Shown in pieces: positions 1-9,218 of a stretch of 64,000 nt of DNA. Made by a program: the position numbers and the translations under genes. Numbering within the stretch: the first letter of the stretch is position 1; every line of letters starts with the position of its first letter. The stretch is from contig JAEZZQ010000001.1 of assembly GCA_023442465.1 (NCBI GenBank), positions 1 to 64,000 on the forward strand, written 5' to 3'. The notes beneath the pieces are model-generated. The model was not told where the DNA came from. It was given only the letters and a program-made list of their open reading frames with translations, and did no database searches. Origin of the DNA: Bacillota bacterium. GTDB taxonomy: Bacteria; Bacillota; Clostridia; Lachnospirales; Lachnospiraceae.

Positions 1-112
1 CCCCACGAGCAATCGTGTTAAGACCCCTTGGAGAGTACGAGGTAGATAGGCTTAAGGTGGAAGCGCAGCAATGCGTGTAGCTGATAAGTACTAATCGGTC
101 GAGGGCTTATCC
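1..112 (+). rRNA. 23S rRNA, 3' end only
   Basis: The first ~112 bases are the conserved 3' end of a bacterial large-subunit rRNA. They contain the block AGTACGAGGTAGATAGGC and the terminal block CTGATAAGTACTAATCGGTC, followed by the usual GAGGGCTTA end. The gene begins to the left of the window. The exact mature 3' end cannot be fixed because the 5' strand that pairs with it is outside. No 5S rRNA gene follows within this window. Confidence 0.93.
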
Positions 113-134
113 TTGTAAGGCTGGTGAATGAGTA

Positions 135-204
135 ATGAGTAAAGAACACTCATAATGAGTAAAGAACACTCGTAATGAGTAAAGCACACTCATAGAACAC
201 TCAT
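135..204. repeat. 20-bp tandem hairpin repeat array A (23S-tRNA spacer)
   Basis: Three units with left arms starting at 135, 155 and 175 (exact 20-bp period), plus a partial fourth to 204. Each unit is ATGAGT, a 7-nt loop AAAGAAC (one variant AAAGCAC), then ACTCAT or ACTCGT, so each can fold into a 6-bp hairpin. A related array lies on the other side of tRNA-Asn at 394-472. The units are non-coding and lie inside what is probably the rRNA-tRNA precursor transcript. Confidence 0.85.
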
Positions 205-319
205 AAGAGACAAGAAAGAAACGGATGAAAGAGATATAAGAGAGTAAAGGCAGGCACCCGAAAGGGAAGAAGCTGATTGGTATTCGGTTTTGAGGGTATG
301 GCCCCTTAAAGAAACAGAT

Positions 320-391
320 TCCTCGATAGCTCAATGGTAGAGCACGCGGCTGTTAACCGCGGGGTTGTAGGTTCGAGCCCTACTCGGGGAG
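320..391 (+). tRNA. tRNA-Asn (anticodon GTT)
   Basis: A full cloverleaf can be drawn. The acceptor TCCTCGA pairs with TCGGGGA. The D arm is GCTC/GAGC, the anticodon stem CGCGG/CCGCG has loop CTGTTAA (GTT), and the T arm GTAGG/CCTAC has loop TTCGAGC. The discriminator is G391, as is normal for Asn. CCA is not encoded. It sits between the two 20-bp hairpin arrays, downstream of the 23S gene, and is probably co-transcribed with the rRNA. Confidence 0.95.
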
Positions 392-393
392 TA

Positions 394-472
394 ACAAGTA
401 AAGAACACTTGTAATAGGTAAAGAACATCTGTAACAAGTAGAAGATACTTGTAAGGAGTGGAAAGCATTCAT
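394..472. repeat. 20-bp tandem hairpin repeat array B
   Basis: Four units with left arms at 394, 414, 434 and 454, again in exact 20-bp register. The arm pairs are ACAAGT/ACTTGT, ATAGGT/ATCTGT (pairs fully if G-U is allowed), ACAAGT/ACTTGT, and a weaker AGGAGT/ATTCAT. The loops are AAAGAAC, AAAGAAC, AGAAGAT and GGAAAGC. The arms differ from array A but remain complementary, while the loop is kept in the best units. That is the signature of a conserved hairpin rather than of a simple DNA repeat. Confidence 0.8.
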
Positions 473-550
473 TAAGTGGAAGACACGGATGGAGAGAAGT
501 ACACTCAAAGAGAGATACTGACCGTGGCAAAGTCCATAGGAAAGAGATAA

Positions 551-622
551 GGCTCCGTGGTCAAGCGGTCAAGACACCGCCCTTTCACGGCGGTAACACG
601 GGTTCGATTCCCGTCGGAGTCA
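551..622 (+). tRNA. tRNA-Glu (anticodon TTC)
   Basis: The acceptor GGCTCCG pairs with CGGAGTC. The anticodon stem ACCGC/CGGCG (with one wobble-type position) carries loop CCTTTCA, giving anticodon TTC. The T arm is ACGGG/CCCGT with loop TTCGATT. The discriminator is A622. CCA is not encoded. It follows repeat array B by about 80 bp. Confidence 0.93.
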
Positions 623-673
623 TTTTTAGTCGATAAGTTACAGCAAATCAATGCGATTTTTTGTTGATGTTAA

Positions 674-702
674 TTGACTGTGGTTTATCGATTTGTTATA
701 AT
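674..702 (+). promoter_or_regulatory. Sigma-A type promoter for tRNA-Cys
   Basis: TTGACT at 674-679 and TATAAT at 697-702 are separated by exactly 17 bp. This near-consensus housekeeping promoter ends 12 bp before the tRNA-Cys gene. It implies that tRNA-Cys is transcribed independently of the upstream rRNA-tRNA unit, or in addition to read-through from it. Confidence 0.8.
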
Positions 703-714
703 TAGACATTGTAT

Positions 715-785
715 GGCGTCTTAGCCAAGTGGTAAGGCATGGGACTGCAACTCCCTGATCATCGGTTCAAATCCGTTAGACGCCT
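715..785 (+). tRNA. tRNA-Cys (anticodon GCA)
   Basis: The acceptor GGCGTCT pairs with AGACGCC. The anticodon stem TGGGA/TCCCT has loop CTGCAAC (anticodon GCA), the T arm ATCGG/CCGTT has loop TTCAAAT, and the discriminator is T785, as is typical for Cys. CCA is not encoded. It has its own promoter upstream and a terminator directly downstream. Confidence 0.94.
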
Positions 786-792
786 CTCTTTT

Positions 793-827
793 AATCCCCG
801 AAAATATTCATTATTACGGGGATTTTT
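793..827 (+). terminator. Intrinsic terminator of the tRNA unit
   Basis: AATCCCCG (793-800) pairs with CGGGGATT (817-824) across an A/T-rich loop, and a T-run follows (823-827). It lies 8 bp after tRNA-Cys and closes the rRNA/tRNA transcription unit. Confidence 0.85.
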
Positions 828-945
828 GTTGTTCAAAAATGTTATTATACATTTAGACCTATACATCCGTTCTTTTCCATCTCCGCCTGTATGTAGGTAT
901 GTCTTGATAACAACCTAATGAGTATTTTATTAGAAAGAGATAGGA

Positions 946-2586
946 ATGCCAAATAATCAATATAATGAAGGCTATACCAATGCAACTTTTGAGTCCAATA
1001 AGATTCTGAAGGAGTTGCTGTTAAGCGATTCTATTAACTTGTCGGGAACGATTAAGCTGCATAATATTGCAGGCTATGACAGCAAAAGACTTTGTGCAAA
1101 TACGAAGGTGACGTTAGCCGATAAGGATAAAGTTCTTCAAAACCTTCCTTATTTTATTCAAGTCAAGAAAAACGGGGTGGATATTACGGGAAGTGCCGGC
1201 TATCCGGCAGCGTATACAATAGGAACCGGTGATTATGATACTTCAAACAGAGTGATACATAATAAATCTTTTCTTGTAGATAAAGGGGATAATACATATA
1301 CACTGGTACTGTACGTAATTATTAACGGACAGATACTGGAATTGGATACATTAACCTTTACTGCAGACCAGATTGCAGAAAATATCGATAATGCGAAGGA
1401 ATTCGTATGGAAAATAAAAAATGGAGGCGGTACCGGAAAATATATTATCACGAATGATATTAGTTTGGAAAGTGATATTTATTATGAGAACCCTGACAAT
1501 GCGGGAGAAACTGCAAGACCTGTCAATTTGGCGTCAATATTTAATGGAACCATTGATTTTCAAGGATATACGTTATCCTATAACTATAAAACCAATGGCA
1601 GTTCGTTATTCTCCAATATTGGTCCTAAGGGTGAAATAGGTAATATGGTGTTTGATGTAAAGATGGATAATTATACATCGGCAGCTTATGATGCAGGGGT
1701 GCTGTGTCTTAATAATTATGGCCGCATACATGATGTGCATGTGAGATTCAAAGGTGGGGCAGCCGTAGCAAATAGATATTTCGGATTGTTATGCCGCATT
1801 AATACGGTATCGGGAGTTATTGAAAACTTTGCGATCAGCAATGAGCCTGAGGATGGAATGATGCCTTTTACTGCCAGATATGAATGCGGATTGCTGTGCA
1901 GCTATAATAAAGGGATCATAAGGTATGGATATGCTTACGGTGTTGATATCTATGCAGATGTGGGAACTCCGTCGCAGAGCGGTGCTATCCGCATTGGTGC
2001 GATAGCGGGGGCGCAAGGCTCTAATGGCAGGATTTATAATGTTTATAGTTTGGTAAATGTGGTGGTTCCCAACCCTGACAAAGGGACTGCTGCTGTAACG
2101 GAATATGGCTCTGTAGCAGGAAACGCAGGGGGAAGAATCACCAGTATTTACGGAATCGGCCAATCGTATTATAGTTCGGCATACAATAACAATAGTTATG
2201 ATGCGGATATAGGGCCTGTTCTTGGAACCAATAATTCCAGGACAAGCAACGCCTACTATTGGAATGAGAATGATATTACTTATACCAAATCTGTATATCA
2301 AAATAGAATTGGTTTGGAATCATTAAATGATTTCAGCTGGCAGGCATCAGTTTTAGGAGATCAATTTATCACTTCCAATGTTGAAGTCGGATATTATCCG
2401 CACGTTAAGATGTCTGAAGAGATGCCGGAGCAGCCATATATACCGCTGCCGAGCAGAATCAATAATCGGTTGGTTGAGATTTTATCTTCGACGGTGATTG
2501 AATATACAGATAATGAACAGGCGGCTGTTGTGGAATTTCGTCTGAGTAATCCCAAACGCGGATATCAGGGAAATCGTCATCGATAA
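946..2586 (+). CDS. GLUG-repeat surface protein, N-terminal fragment (frame 1)
   Basis: First of three pieces of one giant surface protein. The 546-residue product carries repeated glycine-rich units of the GLUG type (for example GSVAGNAGGRITSIYGIG), a beta-helix-like repeat found in large extracellular adhesins and M26-peptidase-like proteins. There is no signal peptide at the start (MPNNQYNEGY...), which is odd for an exported protein and suggests a lost 5' end. A weak GA-rich ribosome site precedes the ATG. Near 2551-2557 the reading stays homologous only if one base is skipped: frame 2 continues as NADIREIVIDNLTTEIDSAS, whereas frame 1 ends in a short unrelated tail at 2586. Most likely part of a frameshifted gene. 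Confidence 0.75.
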   Translation: MPNNQYNEGYTNATFESNKILKELLLSDSINLSGTIKLHNIAGYDSKRLCANTKVTLADKDKVLQNLPYFIQVKKNGVDITGSAGYPAAYTIGTGDYDTSNRVIHNKSFLVDKGDNTYTLVLYVIINGQILELDTLTFTADQIAENIDNAKEFVWKIKNGGGTGKYIITNDISLESDIYYENPDNAGETARPVNLASIFNGTIDFQGYTLSYNYKTNGSSLFSNIGPKGEIGNMVFDVKMDNYTSAAYDAGVLCLNNYGRIHDVHVRFKGGAAVANRYFGLLCRINTVSGVIENFAISNEPEDGMMPFTARYECGLLCSYNKGIIRYGYAYGVDIYADVGTPSQSGAIRIGAIAGAQGSNGRIYNVYSLVNVVVPNPDKGTAAVTEYGSVAGNAGGRITSIYGIGQSYYSSAYNNNSYDADIGPVLGTNNSRTSNAYYWNENDITYTKSVYQNRIGLESLNDFSWQASVLGDQFITSNVEVGYYPHVKMSEEMPEQPYIPLPSRINNRLVEILSSTVIEYTDNEQAAVVEFRLSNPKRGYQGNRHR

Positions 2587-2617
2587 TCTTACAACAGAAA
2601 TAGATTCCGCCTCTGTT

Positions 2618-5600
2618 GTGTCGGAAGATGGATTTACGACTTTGCGGGCTAAGGTATCAGGTGCCGCCCGTTTTTGTTCAGCGTATGAAATTACAACGGT
2701 CAAGTGTTATATAAATGGGAGGATACAGAGCGTAACATTTAACCCGAATCCTATTCTTCTTGTAGATTTTTACCGGAATATTTACAATGCGCAGGATTGG
2801 TATGATTACGTAGTATGTGCGCCGACGGAAAACGCCAGATTACAAGCAGATATTGATTTTACGGGAATTGCTGCCAATCGTATTAATGTAGCGAAGGAAT
2901 ATAAAGGTAAGCTGGATGGTAATAAGTACCGTGGCAACACATCGGACAATCCGGCCGGGTATTCCATAAAGAATATAACGATTACAAGTAGTTATCCTAA
3001 CCTTTTTGCCAATGTGAGCGGTGAGATTAAGAATTTGTGTGTCGAAAATATCACACTTGGAACCGCGGGAACAACCGGTGCTGATGCGAGCTTGATCAGA
3101 CTTTTTTACGGAGTGATCAGCAATGTGCATTTAAAACAGGTTTCTTTGACCGGATATGGATATATGGGCGGAATCGCGGCTTACAGCTATGCGATTTCTG
3201 AAATTCAAGACAGCAGTATCTCAGGTATTAATATAAAATATCTGGAACCTAAAAATACCAATACAACAGGCCGTATCGGCGGAATGGTAGGATATGGTAC
3301 GGAAGCCCGTATCAGTAATTGCTATGTTCGTGAATTGAACATGGCGGTAGAAGATATTAGAAATTGCGAAGGTGCCGGAGGAATCATCGGTTTTAATAAT
3401 TATTGTATTATAGACGGCGCTTATGCTACGGGGGATATGTCCGTCCGCGGTATGAATGTTGGCGGAATTGCAGGTTATTATGTTGCCAACACAACAGATA
3501 ATGGTATGACTAATGTAATTTCAAGGGTAAATGTAACCGGTTATCAGGATAAAATGGGTGGAATTATAGGCGAAGCGGCATTGATTTCGGTACTTAATTC
3601 ACGAAACAATATGAGCGGTATTGCGCTGGGGAGTGTATTTGGCTCCAATCCGAATGCGGAATATGTATCCTATACGATTGGAAGTTATGCCGGCAGCGTA
3701 GTCTCTTTTTATGGTTCGCAGGTGCAGCTTCTTAACGGTATGACCGGACAGCCTAAAGATGATAATACATTGGATTTATTAACTTATGACCAACTGCAGA
3801 ATCCGGATACCTATACAACAATAGCGCAGATGGACAAAGTATATGATTACTCAAAGGTAACGAAGGGAGTCATGCCCGTATTGTACTATGCCGGAACTAC
3901 AATTCCTTTGCCGTTTCAGACAGACACACCCCTTAGTCTGGTCCATGTTCAAAATAATGATCTGGAAGTAAGAGATGTAGGGGTTAATAAAGACCAAAGA
4001 TATATTTATATGGATTTGAATAATCCTAATGGATATAAAATTACCGGGGTTAAAATAGAAAATCTGAAATATACGTTTGATGGTATAAGCAGCGGGAAAA
4101 ATAGGATATATGCGGATTACCTGCAGGAATCCAAGCAAGAACACTGGCAGGACAGCTATTTATTGACGGAGATTACATACCAGAAAGTAGAGGATGATAA
4201 CAGTATCACGGTTGGGAAGGCAGATTTTTCTGATAATCCTGTCAGAGTTCCGCTCACCATGTTTTGCGATATCAGGGATGTAGACACGTGGAATAAATAC
4301 ATCAATCCAACAAACAATTACGGAAATTACGAAAACTACCGAATTGTTAACGATATTTCATTCACGGGTATTAATCCTACAACGAACGCCAAGATTGGAC
4401 GTTTAAGAGGTGGAGTAAGCTCTGGGAAGGCGGTTCTTTCCAATGTGAATATCGGACCCGGAAAAGGGAGTCTCCAGGGAAATAATGAAAACTTTATTTT
4501 CCGGTTGAATACAGAATTGAGCAATATTGCATTTAAGAACTGCTCGGTAAATTCGGCTTTGCGTGATTGTACCGGAATTATTGGAACCTCAGCCGGAATG
4601 ATAACAAATGTAGAATTTGAAGGGATTAAGATTGATAACAGGACAGCGGATAAAAATAATGTAGGAATTGTAGGATACCAGATCAGCGGTAAGCTGTCAG
4701 ATATTAAATTGAAAAATATTGAAGTTGGTTTGAATGGAACAAAACAAATTCAGGTAGGCAGCTTTGTTGGATTCTCGACAGGAGGCACCTTATATGAGGA
4801 CATTACAGGAGAGGATATTTCCGTTAAAGGAAGCGGAAGTGTCGGAGGTCTGGTAGGAAGAACCGAGAAATCAGGCTTTGATAATATAAGCTTTAATGAC
4901 ATTATTGTTACCGGTGGGGGAAATGATTATGTCGGGGGGATTGTCGGCGTAAATGCAAGTCCGAGAACAACGATAAATGCACCTTGTTTCAGGAATATTA
5001 CATTGACGGGCACGCCAACATATGACAGCAGCGGTAATATTATCGCTTCTACTACGGTGGTAGGCGTGCAGGAGACTATGCTGTCAGGTACCAATGGTAA
5101 TTACGTCGGAGGTCTGGCAGGCCTGCTGTATGGATATGCAAATGGCTGGGAAGGCGCTGCCGGCAACTCGGCGGCTAATGCAAGACCATTAGTGGTAGAT
5201 GGTATTATAGTAAAAGGGCATGGCAGCTATATTGGAGGAGCGTTTGGCAGATGCTATGACGCCAGCAATACGACAGTAAAGAATACTTTAGTCACTACAA
5301 ATAAGACACCGGCATCCTTGTATTATTATGTTGGGGGAATCAGCGGTTATCATGATTTTAGTGATAATTATAATGCAGTGGAAAATACGACGATCGATGT
5401 CCAAAACCATTCCAACATAGGTTTGATCGATGGATTCAAAGCAAATAACGGGACGGTTAATTACTGCTATGTTAATAATTCCTTGATCAAGGCGGAAAAA
5501 ACGATTGCCGGAAACTTTGACTCTGTCGGCGGATTGGTCGGAAGAAGTGAAGCTACCGTTTCTTACAGCGGCGTTATGAATACGAATATACTTACAAGTT

Positions 5601-6814
5601 CAGCAATTGCTAATTCCGGTTTTGATTATGTGGGCGGCGTAGTAGGGTACTGTACAAATGGTGTGAATCGCAGCTTTTATTATGCGGAACCGGAAAATAC
5701 GATATCTCCTGCGGCTAAGCAGCAATATCAGATTGTAGGGTATAACGGGACAGGAGGTATTGTGGGCTTCCACAATGCAGGAGCGATAGTTGTAAGCTAT
5801 TCTAATGCAAACGTGGCAGGCAAGGGGCATTCCGCTGGCGGAATATCAGGAATCTATCAGAACGCTTATACTACGGCTACGATAAACGGTAATCCGGTAT
5901 ATTCCTACTCTGGAGTAGGGATGAGGTATAATTATTTTGCAGGAACCGTTCATGCCAATAAATGGGCGGGAGGAGCTATCGGACGCAATGAAATGGCCTA
6001 TAGTAATTCCGTAGCGGCATCGCATAAGGCGAGCGGCGGAAGAAGCAGCAAGGCAGATCAAAGCGGATATAAGAGCGGAGCTTCGAATGAAAATGAGTAC
6101 ACATATATGAATTTAATTCTTGCCAAATCAGTTACCTCCGATACGGCAGGGACTGCACATGCTTTTTCCGGTTATCAGGATGGATTTGAAGGGAAAGCAA
6201 ATGGCATATCGATATCAAAAGATAATACGTCGGCAGATAAAGCGAGACGTACTTACTTCTGGGATGGGATGAGGGTCGGAGGAACGACAGAAAATGATAC
6301 ATTGTATCTGGCAAAAAATGCAGATGCTCCGGATTATGCAAAGAACAGCGGTACCTATCGCTTTAAGCGCTGGAACAAAAATGAGTATAGCAGTATTGCC
6401 AGTGAAAATGCACCTAGTGATGCATACAATGTCCGTATTGTATCTGCATCAGATCTTAGAAATTTACAGATGTACCGGTCTCTTGGATGGCTTACATGGA
6501 CAAGCAGTCAGTCAGGACATGAAACGGAATGGAAAGAGGCGAATGGAACCTATAATGGCCTTAACGTAAAAGGAGACTACCACAGGTTTATTCATTCAGG
6601 TATTACAAGTACAGCAGTGTGGAATGCGTTGCTTGATGCAAGTATGTATAAGGACAAAGATTATTTGCCGCATATCCGTATTAATGAAAAATCAAATATA
6701 ATATCGGATTATTTGGTAAGCTATCAGTCGGCGCACAGATTGGCATTGCCCATACCCGTATGGACGCCGTCTGCCCAGCGTGTGGATGCTTCCTTTTATG
6801 CTGAGAAGTCTTAA
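2618..6814 (+). CDS. GLUG-repeat surface protein, central fragment (frame 2)
   Basis: Central part of the same giant protein, 1398 residues from a nominal GTG. The frame is open further upstream and overlaps the end of the first fragment, so the GTG is probably not a true start. It contains many GLUG-like units (GGIAGYYVANTTDNGMTN, GGLVGRSEATVSYSGV and others), consistent with a long repetitive extracellular stalk. The frame closes with TAA at 6812-6814. The following residues continue in the next frame as NNTYAIIYPVDVDKVNIEF, indicating a second +1 shift at about 6806-6812. No catalytic domain could be recognised. Confidence 0.75.
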   Translation: MSEDGFTTLRAKVSGAARFCSAYEITTVKCYINGRIQSVTFNPNPILLVDFYRNIYNAQDWYDYVVCAPTENARLQADIDFTGIAANRINVAKEYKGKLDGNKYRGNTSDNPAGYSIKNITITSSYPNLFANVSGEIKNLCVENITLGTAGTTGADASLIRLFYGVISNVHLKQVSLTGYGYMGGIAAYSYAISEIQDSSISGINIKYLEPKNTNTTGRIGGMVGYGTEARISNCYVRELNMAVEDIRNCEGAGGIIGFNNYCIIDGAYATGDMSVRGMNVGGIAGYYVANTTDNGMTNVISRVNVTGYQDKMGGIIGEAALISVLNSRNNMSGIALGSVFGSNPNAEYVSYTIGSYAGSVVSFYGSQVQLLNGMTGQPKDDNTLDLLTYDQLQNPDTYTTIAQMDKVYDYSKVTKGVMPVLYYAGTTIPLPFQTDTPLSLVHVQNNDLEVRDVGVNKDQRYIYMDLNNPNGYKITGVKIENLKYTFDGISSGKNRIYADYLQESKQEHWQDSYLLTEITYQKVEDDNSITVGKADFSDNPVRVPLTMFCDIRDVDTWNKYINPTNNYGNYENYRIVNDISFTGINPTTNAKIGRLRGGVSSGKAVLSNVNIGPGKGSLQGNNENFIFRLNTELSNIAFKNCSVNSALRDCTGIIGTSAGMITNVEFEGIKIDNRTADKNNVGIVGYQISGKLSDIKLKNIEVGLNGTKQIQVGSFVGFSTGGTLYEDITGEDISVKGSGSVGGLVGRTEKSGFDNISFNDIIVTGGGNDYVGGIVGVNASPRTTINAPCFRNITLTGTPTYDSSGNIIASTTVVGVQETMLSGTNGNYVGGLAGLLYGYANGWEGAAGNSAANARPLVVDGIIVKGHGSYIGGAFGRCYDASNTTVKNTLVTTNKTPASLYYYVGGISGYHDFSDNYNAVENTTIDVQNHSNIGLIDGFKANNGTVNYCYVNNSLIKAEKTIAGNFDSVGGLVGRSEATVSYSGVMNTNILTSSAIANSGFDYVGGVVGYCTNGVNRSFYYAEPENTISPAAKQQYQIVGYNGTGGIVGFHNAGAIVVSYSNANVAGKGHSAGGISGIYQNAYTTATINGNPVYSYSGVGMRYNYFAGTVHANKWAGGAIGRNEMAYSNSVAASHKASGGRSSKADQSGYKSGASNENEYTYMNLILAKSVTSDTAGTAHAFSGYQDGFEGKANGISISKDNTSADKARRTYFWDGMRVGGTTENDTLYLAKNADAPDYAKNSGTYRFKRWNKNEYSSIASENAPSDAYNVRIVSASDLRNLQMYRSLGWLTWTSSQSGHETEWKEANGTYNGLNVKGDYHRFIHSGITSTAVWNALLDASMYKDKDYLPHIRINEKSNIISDYLVSYQSAHRLALPIPVWTPSAQRVDASFYAEKS

Positions 6815-9086
6815 TAATACATATGCTATTATTTATCCGGTTGATGTGGATAAGGTAAATATAGAATTCAGCCAGAACTTTGTAGACGGAAACGGTTGCT
6901 TTATGCTGTCATACGGAAATCAGACAGTAGATAAGCAACTGATAACAAAACGTGTATATACCTACACCTATGATTACCGGGCGGGACTTAAGCTTCAATT
7001 AGGCGTTGCGAATCCTGACCAGTTTGTAATAGATATGGAAGCAGACGGACAGGTGTATGGAACCGATTATATGCTGGAAGATATCTTTGACTATCCGGAG
7101 GAGTATTATTGGGAAGACGGTGAACCGATTTATTATAAATCATCTGCTTTGGCAAGGCATGTCATGACGTACGGAACAAAGTATTATTATATTGATGAGG
7201 CAGGTATCGTATCGGGAACGGGTTCAACGGTGAAAGAAGAAGCGGAGGAGCAAAAAGAGTCAGGAGAAGAGAGTAGAGGGCAATCAAAGGGGACAAGAAA
7301 AGATCCAAGCGCTCAGACAATGGCAGGCTCTTATATCACCATCTATAATGGAAAAGCGCTGACGAAAGACGGGCAGGTTATAGAAATAGAAAGCGGGACG
7401 ATACTTGGCAGTGCAGCGGGTGTCGGACTGATCGAGCATCCGATACCGCTGCAAACCTTTGATTATGACGGCTATAAAGTAGAAACCTATTCGAAGTTTA
7501 CAGAAATCATAGGTTCAGATATTGTGCAGAGAGAAACCCAAATACTGAAGGGAAGCACAGGGGTAATGGGATTTATTGACGGTATGATTGAGAATGTGAA
7601 AGACTCCATTTTACTTTATGTGAAGGCTGGAGACAGTTACCAGACGATTTTAGGTGATGATGGCATTATGGTAGATATGCATCAGGGAGAGAATGTCAAC
7701 GCGCCGGAAGACTTTAAAAGAAGCGGAATCGTCTATATGACAAACAATCTGAATTGTTCGGCTCCCTTTGTCTTAGTGGAGTATTCCAATGGAGGAATTG
7801 CCGGATATAACTATATGACAGGGGAATATTTGTTTGATTACTCATTTGCCGATGAGATAAGCTTATTGGATTACATTAAGGTATATTTTATGGGAGACAA
7901 GTCCATGTATGCCCAGATGAGCAACAGCTATGCGGCGAATAATAAGGTTGCGGAAATTGCAGGTACTGCCGACCGTCTTTTTACAATGGTAGAAGGCAAC
8001 AGCTCAGGAGAAGAAATCGATGAGAATAGTTCCGGAGATGGTATGAAGAGTGAACATGAAAAAACGGGAGCGGCAGAAGAAGGTACAAAAACGTCGGGTG
8101 TAACAGCGATGGCAGAAGGCGATTCCGATAGGATAAAAAGCAGCCAGGCAGAAGAAATTCCGGCAGATGGAAAAGCGGACTCCTCCAATGCCGTTTTGGA
8201 TTCCGAAGAGTCACAGGGAAGCGGCGGGAACGGAAGCGCGTTTGGAACGGATACAAATACTGCCGGACAATCAGGAATTGCGGAAGGTGGTAATGATACC
8301 CAGAATGGACCGGTGGCTTCAGGAGAGGAAGACGGTTATGCAGGGAATCCGCCCGCAGAATCTGCAGGTATTGTTGGGGAAGGGACGGGCAATGGCGATT
8401 TGGTTGCTTCCGGAACCGCGCTTGGTAATGGTGCGGAGCCAGGAACAGACGGAAGCATTGGTGAAATTTTGAATCCTGATGCGGAGGTCGAGTCAAGCCT
8501 TATGGAACAGATTCCTGTAGGAAAAGAGTCGGAAGACGGAAAGAAACAGGCATCAGGTACAGCGGACAATGAGGATGAATTAGCGGAAGACATACAAAAT
8601 AGCGGTAAAATAAAAGAGACGGAGTCGGAAGCGGATCAGGAAAAAATGAATGAAGAGGGGAATGCCTCAAAAGCATCGAGGACATCGACCGCAGGAACTT
8701 CCGTATCAGATACAGGCGGAGGAATAGACAACGGTCAAAAGCCGCCGCAAATAAAATCCTCAAAAGAGCAGGAGGACACAGCCAAGGACAATAGTGAAAC
8801 GGAAGAAAAAAGCACAAACAGCGGAGACCTTATTACCGTTTACAATCAGGCGACGGGTACTTATGAAATCGTAGATATGAAACAGTATTTCAGCTCACCG
8901 GCTTACCAATCGGAAAATGTGAAGCTTGCGATCCGTGATATGAGTGCTTACTCAGGATATGCCCAGGAAAAAGAGGAGAAAAAGCATGCCAATGGTCTGG
9001 TGCTCTATATTCTTATTTCAACTGTTATAGCTGCGGGAGTGGGACTTACTATTAGATATCGTAAAAAACAGAGGTATGGCGGATAA
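6780..9086 (+). CDS. GLUG-repeat surface protein, C-terminal anchor fragment (frame 3)
   Basis: C-terminal part of the broken surface protein. The open frame overlaps the central fragment by 35 bp. The first ~390 residues are a non-repetitive region of unknown fold. Residues ~400-690 are a low-complexity linker rich in Ser, Gly, Glu, Thr and Asp, of the cell-wall-spanning type. At the end there is one hydrophobic helix (LVLYILISTVIAAGVGL) followed by the basic tail RYRKKQRYGG. There is no LPxTG motif, so anchoring would be by the transmembrane helix with the tail inside. A hairpin terminator follows at 9131-9178. Confidence 0.75.
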   Translation: MWMLPFMLRSLNNTYAIIYPVDVDKVNIEFSQNFVDGNGCFMLSYGNQTVDKQLITKRVYTYTYDYRAGLKLQLGVANPDQFVIDMEADGQVYGTDYMLEDIFDYPEEYYWEDGEPIYYKSSALARHVMTYGTKYYYIDEAGIVSGTGSTVKEEAEEQKESGEESRGQSKGTRKDPSAQTMAGSYITIYNGKALTKDGQVIEIESGTILGSAAGVGLIEHPIPLQTFDYDGYKVETYSKFTEIIGSDIVQRETQILKGSTGVMGFIDGMIENVKDSILLYVKAGDSYQTILGDDGIMVDMHQGENVNAPEDFKRSGIVYMTNNLNCSAPFVLVEYSNGGIAGYNYMTGEYLFDYSFADEISLLDYIKVYFMGDKSMYAQMSNSYAANNKVAEIAGTADRLFTMVEGNSSGEEIDENSSGDGMKSEHEKTGAAEEGTKTSGVTAMAEGDSDRIKSSQAEEIPADGKADSSNAVLDSEESQGSGGNGSAFGTDTNTAGQSGIAEGGNDTQNGPVASGEEDGYAGNPPAESAGIVGEGTGNGDLVASGTALGNGAEPGTDGSIGEILNPDAEVESSLMEQIPVGKESEDGKKQASGTADNEDELAEDIQNSGKIKETESEADQEKMNEEGNASKASRTSTAGTSVSDTGGGIDNGQKPPQIKSSKEQEDTAKDNSETEEKSTNSGDLITVYNQATGTYEIVDMKQYFSSPAYQSENVKLAIRDMSAYSGYAQEKEEKKHANGLVLYILISTVIAAGVGLTIRYRKKQRYGG

Positions 9087-9130
9087 CAATCTGATATGCT
9101 CCTCTCAAGATCAATGCCATTAAGCTAAGT

Positions 9131-9178
9131 AAAAGTAGAACGTTTGCATCCCAATTAGTAGATGCAAACGTTCTATTT
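9131..9178. terminator. Bidirectional hairpin terminator
   Basis: A perfect 15-bp stem, TAGAACGTTTGCATC at 9136-9150 with its complement at 9161-9175, around a 10-nt loop. It is flanked by AAAA on the left and TTT on the right, so it can serve both the plus-strand surface protein and the minus-strand gene at 9219-9431, which converge here. Confidence 0.75.
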
Positions 9179-9218
9179 AACAATATCCTGATAAAAACAA
9201 ATCAAATCCTTCCGGTAA

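Noticed and set aside
135..472. CRISPR-like array
   Set aside because: Units are contiguous 20-bp hairpins without unique spacers, and no cas genes are present.
107..530. Two minus-strand open frames of ~75 residues over the rRNA spacer and tRNA-Asn
   Set aside because: They run through a tRNA gene and the hairpin repeats, have no ribosome sites, and their composition follows the repeats.
7928..8817. Overlapping minus-strand and alternative-frame ORFs inside the Ser/Gly/Glu-rich linker
   Set aside because: They are shadows of a low-complexity coding region; repetitive codons keep other frames open.
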